NCBI RefSeq assembly: GCF_007197755.1
Contig: NZ_CP041636.1
Coordinates: forward strand, 310,001 to 374,000
Reading direction: 5' to 3'
Source of the DNA: Ferrovibrio terrae
Lineage (GTDB): Bacteria; Pseudomonadota; Alphaproteobacteria; Ferrovibrionales; Ferrovibrionaceae
DNA: 64,000 bases
The notes under the pieces were generated by a model that was given only the letters and a program-made list of their open reading frames with translations, searched no databases and was not told the origin of the DNA. Of this stretch, positions 45,203 to 57,142 are shown piece by piece. Positions within the stretch are counted from its first letter, which is position 1, and each line of letters opens with the position of its first letter. The position numbers and the translations under genes are program-made.

Positions 45203-46380
45203 TCCGCAGCCCCCCGGATGCCGTCACGGGCCAGCATGGGCTCCGGTTCGCCCTCCTGTTCCAGTTCGCGAATACGCTGTTCGATCGGACTGCGCCGACG
45301 CTGGAACCACAGATACAGGCCGCTGCCAAGCACGACGATGGTAACGAGGTCGAAGAAGGTCCAGATGATCTTCAGCGGCATGCCGCCGTAATCGCCGAAA
45401 TGCAGCGGCTGCGACAGCAGCAGGGTTTTGACATACCAGGGCATCTCGCGCGTATCGGTGAGGTCGGCGGTCTGCGCATCCACCAGCACCGGCTTGAACA
45501 GTCGCGCCGTCAGCGGCGTGTTGCCGCGCATGAAGATCGCGTAGTGATGCGGACTGCTGAACAGCGTGCCCGGCATGGCGACGAAGGCCGGATTCATCTC
45601 CGGCGCGGTCTTGCGCGCCGTCACCATGGCATTGTCGAGCGGGCCGAGCCTGTCCGGCACCGGCTGGCCAGCATAGGGCGCGGTCATGGTCGCCAGCTGG
45701 TCGTACTGCCAGTATTTGATGATCAGGTCCGCCCAGGTGTTGATCACGCCGGTGCTGCCGACGACCAGCGCCCAGACCACGGTGATGATGCCAAGCATGT
45801 TATGCAGGTCGAGCCATTTGAGGCGCGTGCTGCGCTGCTTGCGCACCGTCCCGAAATCCAGCTTGCGCATCAGCGGGCCATAAACCGCGATGCCGGTGAC
45901 GATGGCGACCACGAACAGCAGGCCCATGAAGCCGAGGAACAGCTTGCCGGGCAGGCCGGCGAACATGTCGACATGCAGCTTGAACATGATCTGCATGAAG
46001 TCGAGATCCTTGGTCGAACCCTCGCGCAGGATGTCGGTGGTGCGCGCATCGAAGATGAAGAAGCCGAAATCCTCCGTCTCGGTCATCGTCTTCGCCGTGG
46101 TGGTGAAGACCAGTTCCGGCTCTTCCTCGTCCCAGGAGACGTAGAGCACCTTTTCGTCGGGCCTGGCCTCCAGTGTCTTCTGGATCACCCGGTCGAGCGA
46201 TGCCATCGGCGTGCCGGCCGGCAGGTCGGCGGGTTCCTTCTGGTCGCTCAGCAGATGTTCGAGTTCATGATGGAAAATCAGCGGCAGGCCGGTGACGCAC
46301 AGCATCAGCAGAAACACCGTGCAGATCAGGCTTGTCCACTTGTGGACGAGATACCAGGCCTTGAAGGTCTTGACGGTCAT
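45199..46380 (-). CDS. PepSY-associated TM helix protein (iron-regulated PiuB-like)
   Basis: 393-aa inner-membrane protein: FKAWYLVHKWTSLICTVFLLMLCVTGLPLIF is the typical first helix with the family His, followed by a periplasmic PepSY region (VLYVSWDEEEPELVFTT), central helices with FLGFMGLLFVVAIVTGIAVYG and WLDLHNMLGIITVVWALVVG, and a last helix near residue 360. Family members are linked to siderophore reduction or release of iron. First gene of a unit that continues into the 55-aa protein and perhaps the sigma factor. Confidence 0.87.
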   Translation of the reverse strand: MTVKTFKAWYLVHKWTSLICTVFLLMLCVTGLPLIFHHELEHLLSDQKEPADLPAGTPMASLDRVIQKTLEARPDEKVLYVSWDEEEPELVFTTTAKTMTETEDFGFFIFDARTTDILREGSTKDLDFMQIMFKLHVDMFAGLPGKLFLGFMGLLFVVAIVTGIAVYGPLMRKLDFGTVRKQRSTRLKWLDLHNMLGIITVVWALVVGSTGVINTWADLIIKYWQYDQLATMTAPYAGQPVPDRLGPLDNAMVTARKTAPEMNPAFVAMPGTLFSSPHHYAIFMRGNTPLTARLFKPVLVDAQTADLTDTREMPWYVKTLLLSQPLHFGDYGGMPLKIIWTFFDLVTIVVLGSGLYLWFQRRRSPIEQRIRELEQEGEPEPMLARDGIRGAAE

Positions 46381-46475
46381 ACGCTCTCCGACGCGAAGGA
46401 AATACTGCCCCTAGCTAAGACGAGCGAGATGACAAAAACCGGAGGAGATTTTAAAAGTTTTGGAAAAACGGTGCT

Positions 46476-47738
46476 TTAGCCGAGCGTTTCACCCTTCAGC
46501 AGGCGGGGCAAACGACCGACATCGCCCATGGCATGGCGCATGAACAGCTTCTTCAGCGGCCCGATGCGGTTGACCATGCCGAGACCGAGATCGCGGGCGA
46601 TCCGCAACGGCGCGATATCGTTGGAGAACAGCCGCGTCAGGCCATCGGTGACGGCGCCGAGCACGACATTGTCGACACGGCGCCAGCGTTCGTAGCGTTC
46701 GAGCACATCGCTGCGACCGATATCGAGACCCAGGCGGCGCGCATCGACCACCGCTTCGGTCAGCGCCGCGATATCGCGTAAGCCCAGATTGAGCCCCTGC
46801 CCCGCGATGGGGTGGATGCCATGCGCCGAGTCGCCGACCAGCGCCATGCGATGCGCGGTATATTTCAGCGCCAGCATGAAACTGAACGGATAGGACCAGC
46901 GCGGCCCGACCACGTCACAGTCGCCATAGCCGGTGCCGAAGCGCTGGCGCATCTCGGCGGCGAAACCGGCATCGTCCAGCGCCATGATCGCAGCCGCGCG
47001 CTCGGTCGGCTCGCTCCAGACCAGCGAGGAACGATGATGACCGGCTGCATCGTCGGTCATCGGCAGCATGGCGAACGGCCCGGCTGGCAGGAAGCGTTCC
47101 TGCGCCACGCCCTCATGCGGCAATGCGTGCTGCACGGTGCAGACGATGCCGGTCTGTCGATAGGACCAGTCGATGGTGCGGATGCCGGCGTCACGGCGGA
47201 TCGCCGACTGGCGACCATCGGCCCCCACGATCAGGCGTGCGCGCAGTCGCCGGCCATTGCCGAGTTCGATCTCTGCCGGCGCGCCCGAGCCGGAGAGGCC
47301 GTAGTCGATGCTGCGCGCGGTCATCGGCGCGATCAGTTCCAGATTGGGGCAATCGGCCAGCGCGGCCTGCTGGGCCTGCCGGATCACGCGGTTCTCGACC
47401 AGGTAACCGAACGGGGCGCTGCCGATTTCGCTGTGGTCGTAATGCACGAAGAGCAGCGAGTCGCCATCCGAAACCCGGATGTCCCACATCGGCTGCGCCA
47501 TGCGGACATGCCGCCACAGGCCGATGGCGTCCAGCATGCGCTGCGAGGCCAGGGCAATGGCCGAGACGCGGCCATCGAAGGCCGCTTCGGTGACACGGGC
47601 AGGATCTTCACGGTCGATCACCGCCACCGAAATACCGTGCCGGGCCAAGGCGATGGCCTGGGTCAGGCCGTTCAGGCCGCCACCGATCACGACGACGTCG
47701 AACAACTCGGCTTGACTGGCTACGGAAGGGTGCGTCAT
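46476..47738 (-). CDS. UbiH/UbiF/VisC/COQ6-family FAD hydroxylase
   Basis: 420-aa flavin hydroxylase of ubiquinone biosynthesis. VVVIGGGLNGLTQAIALARHG is the FAD-binding N-terminus, GADGRQSAIR the middle motif, and ALVGDSAHGIHPIAGQGLNLGLRDIAALTE the family-specific C-terminal motif. Which ring position it hydroxylates is not clear from sequence. ATG 47738 follows GAGG at 9 nt; an alternative ATG at 47747 overlaps that site. Divergent from DUF1194. Confidence 0.87.
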   Translation of the reverse strand: MTHPSVASQAELFDVVVIGGGLNGLTQAIALARHGISVAVIDREDPARVTEAAFDGRVSAIALASQRMLDAIGLWRHVRMAQPMWDIRVSDGDSLLFVHYDHSEIGSAPFGYLVENRVIRQAQQAALADCPNLELIAPMTARSIDYGLSGSGAPAEIELGNGRRLRARLIVGADGRQSAIRRDAGIRTIDWSYRQTGIVCTVQHALPHEGVAQERFLPAGPFAMLPMTDDAAGHHRSSLVWSEPTERAAAIMALDDAGFAAEMRQRFGTGYGDCDVVGPRWSYPFSFMLALKYTAHRMALVGDSAHGIHPIAGQGLNLGLRDIAALTEAVVDARRLGLDIGRSDVLERYERWRRVDNVVLGAVTDGLTRLFSNDIAPLRIARDLGLGMVNRIGPLKKLFMRHAMGDVGRLPRLLKGETLG

Positions 47739-47852
47739 GGCCGGCATCCTCGGCACGGCTCCCCCGGTTGTCCAGTCCCAGCCTTGTCTGATCTTGGACG
47801 TTATGCCGCAATTTCTTTGGACGCGGCCGCCGCGTAGGATTAGCCTTGGTCC

Positions 47853-48713
47853 ATGCCGTTCAAGCCGCTGACCTTCCTGGTTCTGGCGTGGCTGACGGGC
47901 CTGCCGCTGCTGTCCCTGCCCTCGAAGGGATTGGCCGCCGAGCAGATGCCCGTCGATCTTGAATTGCTGCTGGCCGTTGATATCTCCGGCAGCATCGATG
48001 CTGACGAAGCCCGGCTGCAGCGCGAAGGCTATGCCCGCGCCCTGATCGACAAGGATGTGCTGAAGGCGATCCGCGGCGGCATCCATGGCAAGATCGCCAT
48101 CGCCTATTTCGACTGGTCGGACGCCTATCTGCAGAACCAGATCATGGACTGGACGCTGGTGCAGGACGAAGCCAGCGCGCGCAGGGTGGCGCAGCACCTG
48201 CTGGACAGCCAGACGCGCACCGCGCGCCGCACCAGCATCACCGGCGCAATCACCCATGCCATTCCCCGCTTCGGCGACGGCGCCTACAAGGGCCTGCGGC
48301 GCGTGCTGGATATTTCGGGCGACGGGCCGAACAACGACGGCGGGCCGATCGACATCGCGCGCGACAAGGCGGTGTCGTCGGGCATCGTGATCAACGGCCT
48401 GGTGATCCTGAACGGCAAGCAGAACACCTGGGGCTTCCCGCAACTGGAAGACCTCGACCGCTATTACGAGGGCTGCGTGATCGGTGGCCCCGGCTCATTT
48501 GTCGTGGTGGCGGAGAGTTTCGACACTTTCCACGAAGCCGTGCGCCGCAAGCTGATCCTCGAAATCGCCACCGCGCCAGCCGTGCCGCCGGCCTGGCAGC
48601 TGATCGGCCCGTCGGTGACCCACAAGGTGCAATCGGGCTATCGCTATCCCAAGGGTTGCGACGTGGGCGAACGGCAGAGCCAGGAATTCTGGCGCCGGCG
48701 CTGGGACCAGTAG
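47853..48713 (+). CDS. DUF1194 (von Willebrand factor A-like) secreted protein
   Basis: 286-aa protein with a signal peptide (hydrophobic residues 6-25, cleavage near GLAAE) and a VWA-like domain with the MIDAS motif DISGSID at about residues 44-50 and the later ISGDGPNNDGGP segment. DUF1194 proteins are common in alphaproteobacteria and their role is unknown; metal-dependent protein binding in the periplasm is likely. Confidence 0.85.
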   Translation: MPFKPLTFLVLAWLTGLPLLSLPSKGLAAEQMPVDLELLLAVDISGSIDADEARLQREGYARALIDKDVLKAIRGGIHGKIAIAYFDWSDAYLQNQIMDWTLVQDEASARRVAQHLLDSQTRTARRTSITGAITHAIPRFGDGAYKGLRRVLDISGDGPNNDGGPIDIARDKAVSSGIVINGLVILNGKQNTWGFPQLEDLDRYYEGCVIGGPGSFVVVAESFDTFHEAVRRKLILEIATAPAVPPAWQLIGPSVTHKVQSGYRYPKGCDVGERQSQEFWRRRWDQ

Positions 48714-48759
48714 CCGGCCCAAAGCTTTCCGGCGCGACAAAAAACCCGCCAAAGTCACG

Positions 48760-48788
48760 CCGGGGCACCTTGGCCTCGCCCGGTTTTT
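48760..48788 (+). terminator. Candidate Rho-independent terminator after DUF1194
   Basis: Five-bp G+C stem CCGGG/CCCGG with a 14-nt loop followed by TTTTT, 47 nt after the DUF1194 stop. Short stem, so moderate support. Confidence 0.45.
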
Positions 48789-48869
48789 GCCGTATTTCCA
48801 AGCAATAAACTGACCGGCAGACAAGCACCGGCCCCGTCCCGACCTGACACTTTCCTCGGAGTATCCTTC

Positions 48870-51483
<2,614 letters not shown>

Positions 51484-51510
51484 GGTTTTGACGCAACCGT
51501 CGGAGGAATG

Positions 51511-53169
51511 ATGTCGCTGCCGCCGCCGATCGACCAGACCTCCGCCTGGCGTGCCCTCGCCGCCCATGCCAGCGCCACGCGTACGCGGCAGCTGCGCGAC
51601 CTGTTTGCTGCCGACGACAAACGCTTCGAGACCTTCTCGTTCCGCTGCGGCAACATGCTGCTCGACCTGTCGCGCCAGCGCATGGATGGCGAAACGCTCG
51701 ACCTGCTGCTTGACCTCGCCAGGACCGCCGATGTGGAAGCCTGGCGCGACCGCATGCTGACCGGCGAGCCGATCAATACCACTGAGAACCGCGCAGCGCT
51801 GCATACCGCACTGCGCCTGCCGGCCAACGCCAGCCTGCTGCTGGGCAACACCGATATCGCGGCGCTGGTGCATGACGAGCTGAAGCGCATGGGCGAGATC
51901 ATCGCGGCCCTGCGCGACGGCACCTGGCGCGGCATAACGGAAAAGCAGTTCAAGAGCGTGGTCGCCATGGGTATCGGCGGCTCGGATCTGGGCCCGCGCA
52001 TGGCGCTGGAGGCCCTGACCGCCGACAAACTGCCCGATATCGACATCCATTTCGTCAGCAACGTGGATGGCGCCGATATCGCGCGCGCGCTGCAGAAATG
52101 CGACGCCGAAACCACGCTGTTCGTGGTGGCCTCCAAGACCTTCACCACGCAGGAAACCATGGCCAATGCCGAGACGGCGCGGGCCTGGCTGCAGGAAAAG
52201 CTCGGCCCCGGCATCATTGACTGGCCCCGCCATTTCATGGGCCTGTCGGCCAACACCACGGTGCCGGGCAAGTTCGGCATTCGTCCCGAACAGGTGCTGC
52301 AGTTCTGGGACTGGGTCGGTGGCCGCTATTCGCTGTGGTCGGCCATCGGCTTCCCGATCGCGCTTGGCATCGGCATGGACAAGTTTCGCCTGATGCTGGA
52401 TGGCGCCCATGCGATGGACCACCATTTCCGCACCGCACCGCTGAACGAGAACCTGCCGGTGCTGATGGCGCTGGCCGGCATCTGGAACGTCAACTTCCTC
52501 AATTTCCCCGCCCTCGCCGTGCTGCCCTACGACCAGGGCCTGTCGAAGCTGGCGCCGTATCTGCAGCAGGCGGATATGGAGAGTAACGGCAAGGGCGTCG
52601 ACCGCTGGGGCCGTCCGCTGGGCTTCCAGACCGGGCCGATCGTGTTTGGCGAACCGGGCACCAACGGCCAGCATGCCTTCTACCAGCTGCTGCATCAGGG
52701 CCCACAGACCATTCCGGCCGATTTCATTGTGCCGCTGCAGTCGCGTTATCCGCAGGGCAAGCATCACGAGATGCTGCTGGCTAACGCCTTCGCCCAGGCC
52801 GAAGCGCTGATGCGCGGCAAGACCCGTGCGGAAGCCGAGGCCGAACTGCGCGCGGACGGCGCAGACGATGCGAAGGTGGCTGCCCTTGCAGCCCATAAGG
52901 TTTTTTCGGGGAATCGCCCGAGCACTACCTTGCTGCTGCCCCAGGTCGATCCCTACCACCTCGGGATGCTGATCGCCCTCTATGAGCACAAGATCTTCGT
53001 GCAGGGCATCGTCTGGGGGGTGAATTCCTTCGACCAGTGGGGCGTGGAACTGGGCAAACAGCTGGCCAAGCCGATCCTGGAAGAACTGATCGACCCCTCG
53101 CTGCAGCATGCGCATGACAGCGCGACAGCCGGCATGATCGCACTGGCGCGCAGCCAGCCCCGGTCGTAG
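51511..53169 (+). CDS. pgi: Glucose-6-phosphate isomerase
   Basis: 552-aa enzyme. VVAMGIGGSDLGPRMALEAL, SKTFTTQETMANAETAR, and the two PROSITE-type stretches FWDWVGGRYSLWSAIGF and GVNSFDQWGVELGK are present. Two adjacent ATGs (51508, 51511) follow GGAGG at 51502-51506; the second has the better spacing. Last gene of the glpX-pgm-pgi set. Confidence 0.95.
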   Translation: MSLPPPIDQTSAWRALAAHASATRTRQLRDLFAADDKRFETFSFRCGNMLLDLSRQRMDGETLDLLLDLARTADVEAWRDRMLTGEPINTTENRAALHTALRLPANASLLLGNTDIAALVHDELKRMGEIIAALRDGTWRGITEKQFKSVVAMGIGGSDLGPRMALEALTADKLPDIDIHFVSNVDGADIARALQKCDAETTLFVVASKTFTTQETMANAETARAWLQEKLGPGIIDWPRHFMGLSANTTVPGKFGIRPEQVLQFWDWVGGRYSLWSAIGFPIALGIGMDKFRLMLDGAHAMDHHFRTAPLNENLPVLMALAGIWNVNFLNFPALAVLPYDQGLSKLAPYLQQADMESNGKGVDRWGRPLGFQTGPIVFGEPGTNGQHAFYQLLHQGPQTIPADFIVPLQSRYPQGKHHEMLLANAFAQAEALMRGKTRAEAEAELRADGADDAKVAALAAHKVFSGNRPSTTLLLPQVDPYHLGMLIALYEHKIFVQGIVWGVNSFDQWGVELGKQLAKPILEELIDPSLQHAHDSATAGMIALARSQPRS

Positions 53170-53240
53170 TCTTCACCTGTCTGCCGCGGTGGGGCGGCGG
53201 GCAGGTTTGGGGTTATCGAAAACATGCGAGTGCTGTCGCC

Positions 53241-54383
53241 ATGAGCGAAGCCAATGTCGCGCGCCAGCAGGACGCGGTACGACAGGGTATGCGGGAGATC
53301 GACTTCGTCCTGCATTCTTCCTGGCGACTGGGCAAGACCATCGTGGCCGGCTGGACGCATGAAGGCGGCCGCGCCAGCTTCTGTTTTTGCGAACCCTATA
53401 CGGTGCTGGGCAGCGCCGAGGAATTGCCGCGACTGGTGCGCGGCCGGCGGCTGATGGATGCCGCCAGTTTCGCCGAGACCTGCAAGCTGCTGCGGGCGCG
53501 GCCGCTGACCATGGACCTGCCCTTCACCATCGGCTCTGCGAAGGGCGAGGTGAATCCGCTGCAGATCGAGACGCTGGTGCGGCGCTATACGATCAGCGCC
53601 ACCGAAAGCCGCGCCGTCATCCTGTTCGACATCGTCAGCTTTTCCAAGCATTCGCCGCTGGAACAGGTGGCGCAGCTGTCCTCGCTGGAATATTCGATCA
53701 ACTCTGCCGGGAAGCGCCTCAATCAGGCGGGCCTGCGCACCGAACTGGCGCGGTCTACCGTCGGCGACGGCTTCTATGTCTGGAATCGCGGCGAAGGTCC
53801 GGATGCCGACCTGCGCAGCTGGCTCGCATTGCTGCTGATCCTGTCCGACAATGCGCTGGCACGGCAGAAGGGCAATGCGAAGCTGGTGCCGACCTTGCGC
53901 GCCGCCTTTACTGTCGGCAGCCATTTCTCGTACCACCAGGTGGAAGGCACCACGCCGCGCGGCTTTGAATACATTGTCGGCGAAGTGACCATCACGCTGG
54001 CGCGCATCATTGCCAAGGCACTGCCCGGCCAGATCCTGATCGGCCAGTTCCTGCGTGAACTCGGCGGCACGGCGGGCAGCATCGAGACTTACGGTTTCCT
54101 GGCCAAAGCCGAACAGATCGCCGCCGGACTGTCGGGGCTGGAGGTTGGTCATGCCGGCCTGCTTGGCCTGCGCAGCCGCACCACCAGTCCGGGTGATAAA
54201 TCGGGGCCGACGGTCTATCGCATCGGCGACAAGCACGGCTATACGCACCAGGCATTCAATACGCGCGTGACGGTCGAGCGGGAAAACTGCGAGCCGCTGA
54301 TGCTGGGTCTTGCGAGCGGCGAACTGGCCGGCTTCACGGCCGAGCACGCGCCCTATGACGCGAAAGCCGCACTCAAGCGTTAA
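53241..54383 (+). CDS. Class III nucleotidyl cyclase-like protein, possibly degenerate
   Basis: 380-aa soluble protein whose residues 120-290 resemble a class III cyclase homology domain: AVILFDIVSFSKH supplies a metal-binding Asp130, TVGDGFYVWN the second Asp176, and VTITLARIIAKALPGQILIG aligns with the NxAxR region. Arg255 appears kept but the transition-state Asn appears replaced, so activity may be changed or lost. The first 115 residues form an unrecognised N-terminal domain. Its stop overlaps that of the convergent pentapeptide-repeat gene. Confidence 0.62.
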   Translation: MSEANVARQQDAVRQGMREIDFVLHSSWRLGKTIVAGWTHEGGRASFCFCEPYTVLGSAEELPRLVRGRRLMDAASFAETCKLLRARPLTMDLPFTIGSAKGEVNPLQIETLVRRYTISATESRAVILFDIVSFSKHSPLEQVAQLSSLEYSINSAGKRLNQAGLRTELARSTVGDGFYVWNRGEGPDADLRSWLALLLILSDNALARQKGNAKLVPTLRAAFTVGSHFSYHQVEGTTPRGFEYIVGEVTITLARIIAKALPGQILIGQFLRELGGTAGSIETYGFLAKAEQIAAGLSGLEVGHAGLLGLRSRTTSPGDKSGPTVYRIGDKHGYTHQAFNTRVTVERENCEPLMLGLASGELAGFTAEHAPYDAKAALKR

Positions 54384-55681
54384 GACGGTGGCGTGACCTT
54401 CACGCCGACCGCGCCGGCAAAATCCGCGCCTTCGGTCTGCGCGCCGTCCAGATTGGCTTCCAGCAGATCGGCATCGCGCAGCACAGCCTGCTGCAGCCTG
54501 GCCTCGCGCAGATCGGCATGGCGCAGATTGGCATTGTCGAGATGGCTGGGGAAGCTGCGCGTCTCGGCCACCACCAGCGGCCGCAGGTCGACCTGGCGCA
54601 GATCGGCATGCGACAGGTTTGCCCCCCGCAGGGTGGCGCCGCGCAGGTCGGCACCACTGAGGCGACAGTTTCGCAGGTCGGCATTGGCGAGCCGCGCGCC
54701 CTGGATCGCCGCGCCTTCGAGGTTGAGGCCGAAGAACACCGCGTTGTTGGCCACCAGGCCGGTCAACTGCGCCTTGTACAGGCTGCCGATCTTGCGCAGG
54801 TCGAAGCCGGTGAAATCCACCGCCTTACCTGCCGCGCCGCCGCTGGTCACCCATTGCGCATGCAGGCGCAGCGCTTCTTCCGGCGTCATGTCCAGTTCGT
54901 CCAGCGATCTGCCGGCCGGTTTGTCGTTCAGCATGCCGGCCGTATTGGCGCCGCTCAGATCGGCCATCTGCATTTTGGCCTCGGTCAGCACCGCATTGGT
55001 CAGCGTCGCGCCCTTCAGACTGGCCCCGGACAAATCCGCGCCCGTGAGATCGGCATTGGTCAGGTTGGCATGCGCCAGATTGGCCCGCACCAGACTGCAG
55101 CCGACCATGATCGCATCGGTGAAATCGGTATGCTGCGCCGCCACGCCGCTCATGCGGGCCCTGGACAGGTTAGCGCCCTGCATCGCCGCGCCCTGCATGT
55201 CGGCCGCGCCGGACTTGAACTGCATGGCGCGGATGTCGCGCGTCTTGGCGTCGCGCTCGGCGATCATGCCGTCGCGCAGGTCGGCATCATACAGGTTGGC
55301 ATAGGTAAGATTGGCGCCCTGCAGCAGGGCGCCGCGCAGATCGGCACGCACCAGACTGGCGCCGGCCAGATTGGCCATACGAAGATCGGCACCAAATAAC
55401 ACCGCGCGGTCGAGGTTGCAGCCGCCGAGACTGGCGCCATGCAGCGCAGCACCGGTGAAATCCGCATCGCTGAGATTGGCCCCGGCGAACATCATGCCTT
55501 CCAGATCCTGGAAGGAGAAAATCGCACGCCGGCCGCCGAACACACCGTTGCGGTAATCCTGATGAAGTTTGATGGCCTTGGCGATATCCGCCTGCGTCAA
55601 CTTCTTGCGGATCATCCCGGTCTCTGCGGGGGCAGGCGCAGCTTGGCTGTTATTTCCCGGATCGCCCTGATTGGCCGTCAT
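54380..55681 (-). CDS. Pentapeptide-repeat protein
   Basis: 433-aa protein consisting mainly of A(D/N)Lxx repeats forming right-handed quadrilateral beta-helices. Two blocks are seen, about residues 45-245 and 310-425, separated by a non-repeat insert (LDELDMTPEEALRLHAQWVTSGG). The N-terminal 40 residues are non-repeat and include a helix IRKKLTQADIAKAIKLHQDYRNG. No membrane segment. GGAGG 5 nt upstream supports ATG 55681. It is the last gene after two unrecognised genes on the same strand, 45 bp from the nearer. Qnr-like gyrase protection is not implied; the two-block layout differs. Confidence 0.85.
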   Translation of the reverse strand: MTANQGDPGNNSQAAPAPAETGMIRKKLTQADIAKAIKLHQDYRNGVFGGRRAIFSFQDLEGMMFAGANLSDADFTGAALHGASLGGCNLDRAVLFGADLRMANLAGASLVRADLRGALLQGANLTYANLYDADLRDGMIAERDAKTRDIRAMQFKSGAADMQGAAMQGANLSRARMSGVAAQHTDFTDAIMVGCSLVRANLAHANLTNADLTGADLSGASLKGATLTNAVLTEAKMQMADLSGANTAGMLNDKPAGRSLDELDMTPEEALRLHAQWVTSGGAAGKAVDFTGFDLRKIGSLYKAQLTGLVANNAVFFGLNLEGAAIQGARLANADLRNCRLSGADLRGATLRGANLSHADLRQVDLRPLVVAETRSFPSHLDNANLRHADLREARLQQAVLRDADLLEANLDGAQTEGADFAGAVGVKVTPPS

Positions 55682-55726
55682 GCGCCTCCTCAAGCACCCG
55701 AAGGTGACTTAAGGAGTCAGATGGCC

Positions 55727-57142
55727 TCAGGCCGGCATTTTTTCAATGGCGGCGAGACCGTCTTTCATAAGCTTGCCTGCGGCGGAACCGCCACTGACCA
55801 GTTCCAGCATGCGCACGGCACCGTAGAGCTGCTGCTTGGCAGCATCCTTGCCGATACCGTTCAGCTTGCCTGCCTTGATATCGGCCACCAGCGAGCCGCC
55901 GCCCTGTTCGATCTGGCCGCCAAGCTGCTTGAGCGTGTCGCCCACATCCTTGTCGGCACCGATCCCGCTGGCAACCTTGGCCACTTTCTGGATTGCATAG
56001 ACGCGATCTTCCGCCTGCAGCTTGGCATTGAAGATCGCTTCCTTGACGGCGGCTTCCTGGCCCGGCTCGATCGCGGTCGGCGTCGCCAGTGCATCCAGCA
56101 CCTTGGCATCGGCGCCACTCAGCACGCCGGTCCTGACCATGTCGCGGAGCTTGCCGCCGGCGGCGTCCATCTCGGGCTGCGGCCCTTCAGCCATGCCATC
56201 GGCCTTGAGACGGCCGATCATCACCACGAAGTCATCAACCATGCCGGCGATATTGCCGGCTTCCATCTTGCCGGCATCGGCGCGACCGATCGACTTGAAG
56301 AATCGCTTGCTGTCGCCCGCAATCATGCGGCGCGCATACTGGCCGGGTTTGAGATCGGCGATGCCGGTCGGCATATCGCCCAGGCTGTCGAAGATCGGCA
56401 ATGCCTGGAAAGGATCGCTCATCCGGGCGAGGATGAAGGCAATCATGTAGCCCGGCAGGCCGGCGCCGCTGGTGCAGAGCGCCGTATAGCCTTCCTTGAT
56501 GGCTTCGATCTGTGCTTCGAGCAGCCTGCCGACCGGCTTGGGCGACAGCTCATCGCGCAGAGTCTCCAGCGCAGCGGAGACTTCCAGCATGCACATCATG
56601 TCGACGAGGTCGAGGTAGGCGGTTTCGCTGCCCAGCCTGGCGACAAGGGCGGCGCGATGCGCCGGATCGCTGTCGGCCTGGCTGACATCCTCGCGCAGGC
56701 GGCGCGCGGCGATGTTCCAGAGCGTGATACCCAGTTTGGGGATGCGTGGGTCGGCGCTGGCACCGATGGCCGGCGCTGCTGAAGTGCGAATGCTGGCTTC
56801 CAGTTCCTTGACCGAGGCCTGGTCGAGGGACTGCACGACGAATTCCCAGCAGGGCGCCAATGAGGCACGCGAGATGCGGCCGAACTGCTTGTCGCCGTCT
56901 TCGGGCAGGATCAGCAGGTCTTCGAAGGGATGGCAGAAAATGCGTTGCAGGGTCAGGTGGCGCGGCGGGCGGGTCTTGGCCAGTCGCGGCCGCAGGGTGC
57001 CGAGCGCGGCATCGGCCAGGGCCGCCGAGAGCACGACGGCGCGCGAGCGTTCGATGAGCAGGGTGAGCTGCGCCACCTTCTCGTCGGGTATCTCGAACAG
57101 CTTGCGCTCGATGTCGCGCAGCTCGGACGCAAGATCGGTCAT
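55727..57142 (-). CDS. Unrecognised 471-aa protein in pentapeptide-repeat operon
   Basis: Soluble, mostly helical protein with no domain I recognise. N-terminus LASELRDIERKLFEIPDEKVAQLTLLIERSRAVVLSA is helical; HPFEDLLILPEDGDKQFGRISRASLAP follows; the C-terminal 130 residues are Ala/Gly/Lys-rich (IGADKDVGDTLKQLGGQ). ATG 57142 overlaps the stop of the upstream 369-aa gene (ATGA), so the pair is translationally coupled and probably forms a complex. An in-frame extension to 57208 would overlap that gene by about 70 bp and is not favoured. Confidence 0.7.
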   Translation of the reverse strand: MTDLASELRDIERKLFEIPDEKVAQLTLLIERSRAVVLSAALADAALGTLRPRLAKTRPPRHLTLQRIFCHPFEDLLILPEDGDKQFGRISRASLAPCWEFVVQSLDQASVKELEASIRTSAAPAIGASADPRIPKLGITLWNIAARRLREDVSQADSDPAHRAALVARLGSETAYLDLVDMMCMLEVSAALETLRDELSPKPVGRLLEAQIEAIKEGYTALCTSGAGLPGYMIAFILARMSDPFQALPIFDSLGDMPTGIADLKPGQYARRMIAGDSKRFFKSIGRADAGKMEAGNIAGMVDDFVVMIGRLKADGMAEGPQPEMDAAGGKLRDMVRTGVLSGADAKVLDALATPTAIEPGQEAAVKEAIFNAKLQAEDRVYAIQKVAKVASGIGADKDVGDTLKQLGGQIEQGGGSLVADIKAGKLNGIGKDAAKQQLYGAVRMLELVSGGSAAGKLMKDGLAAIEKMPA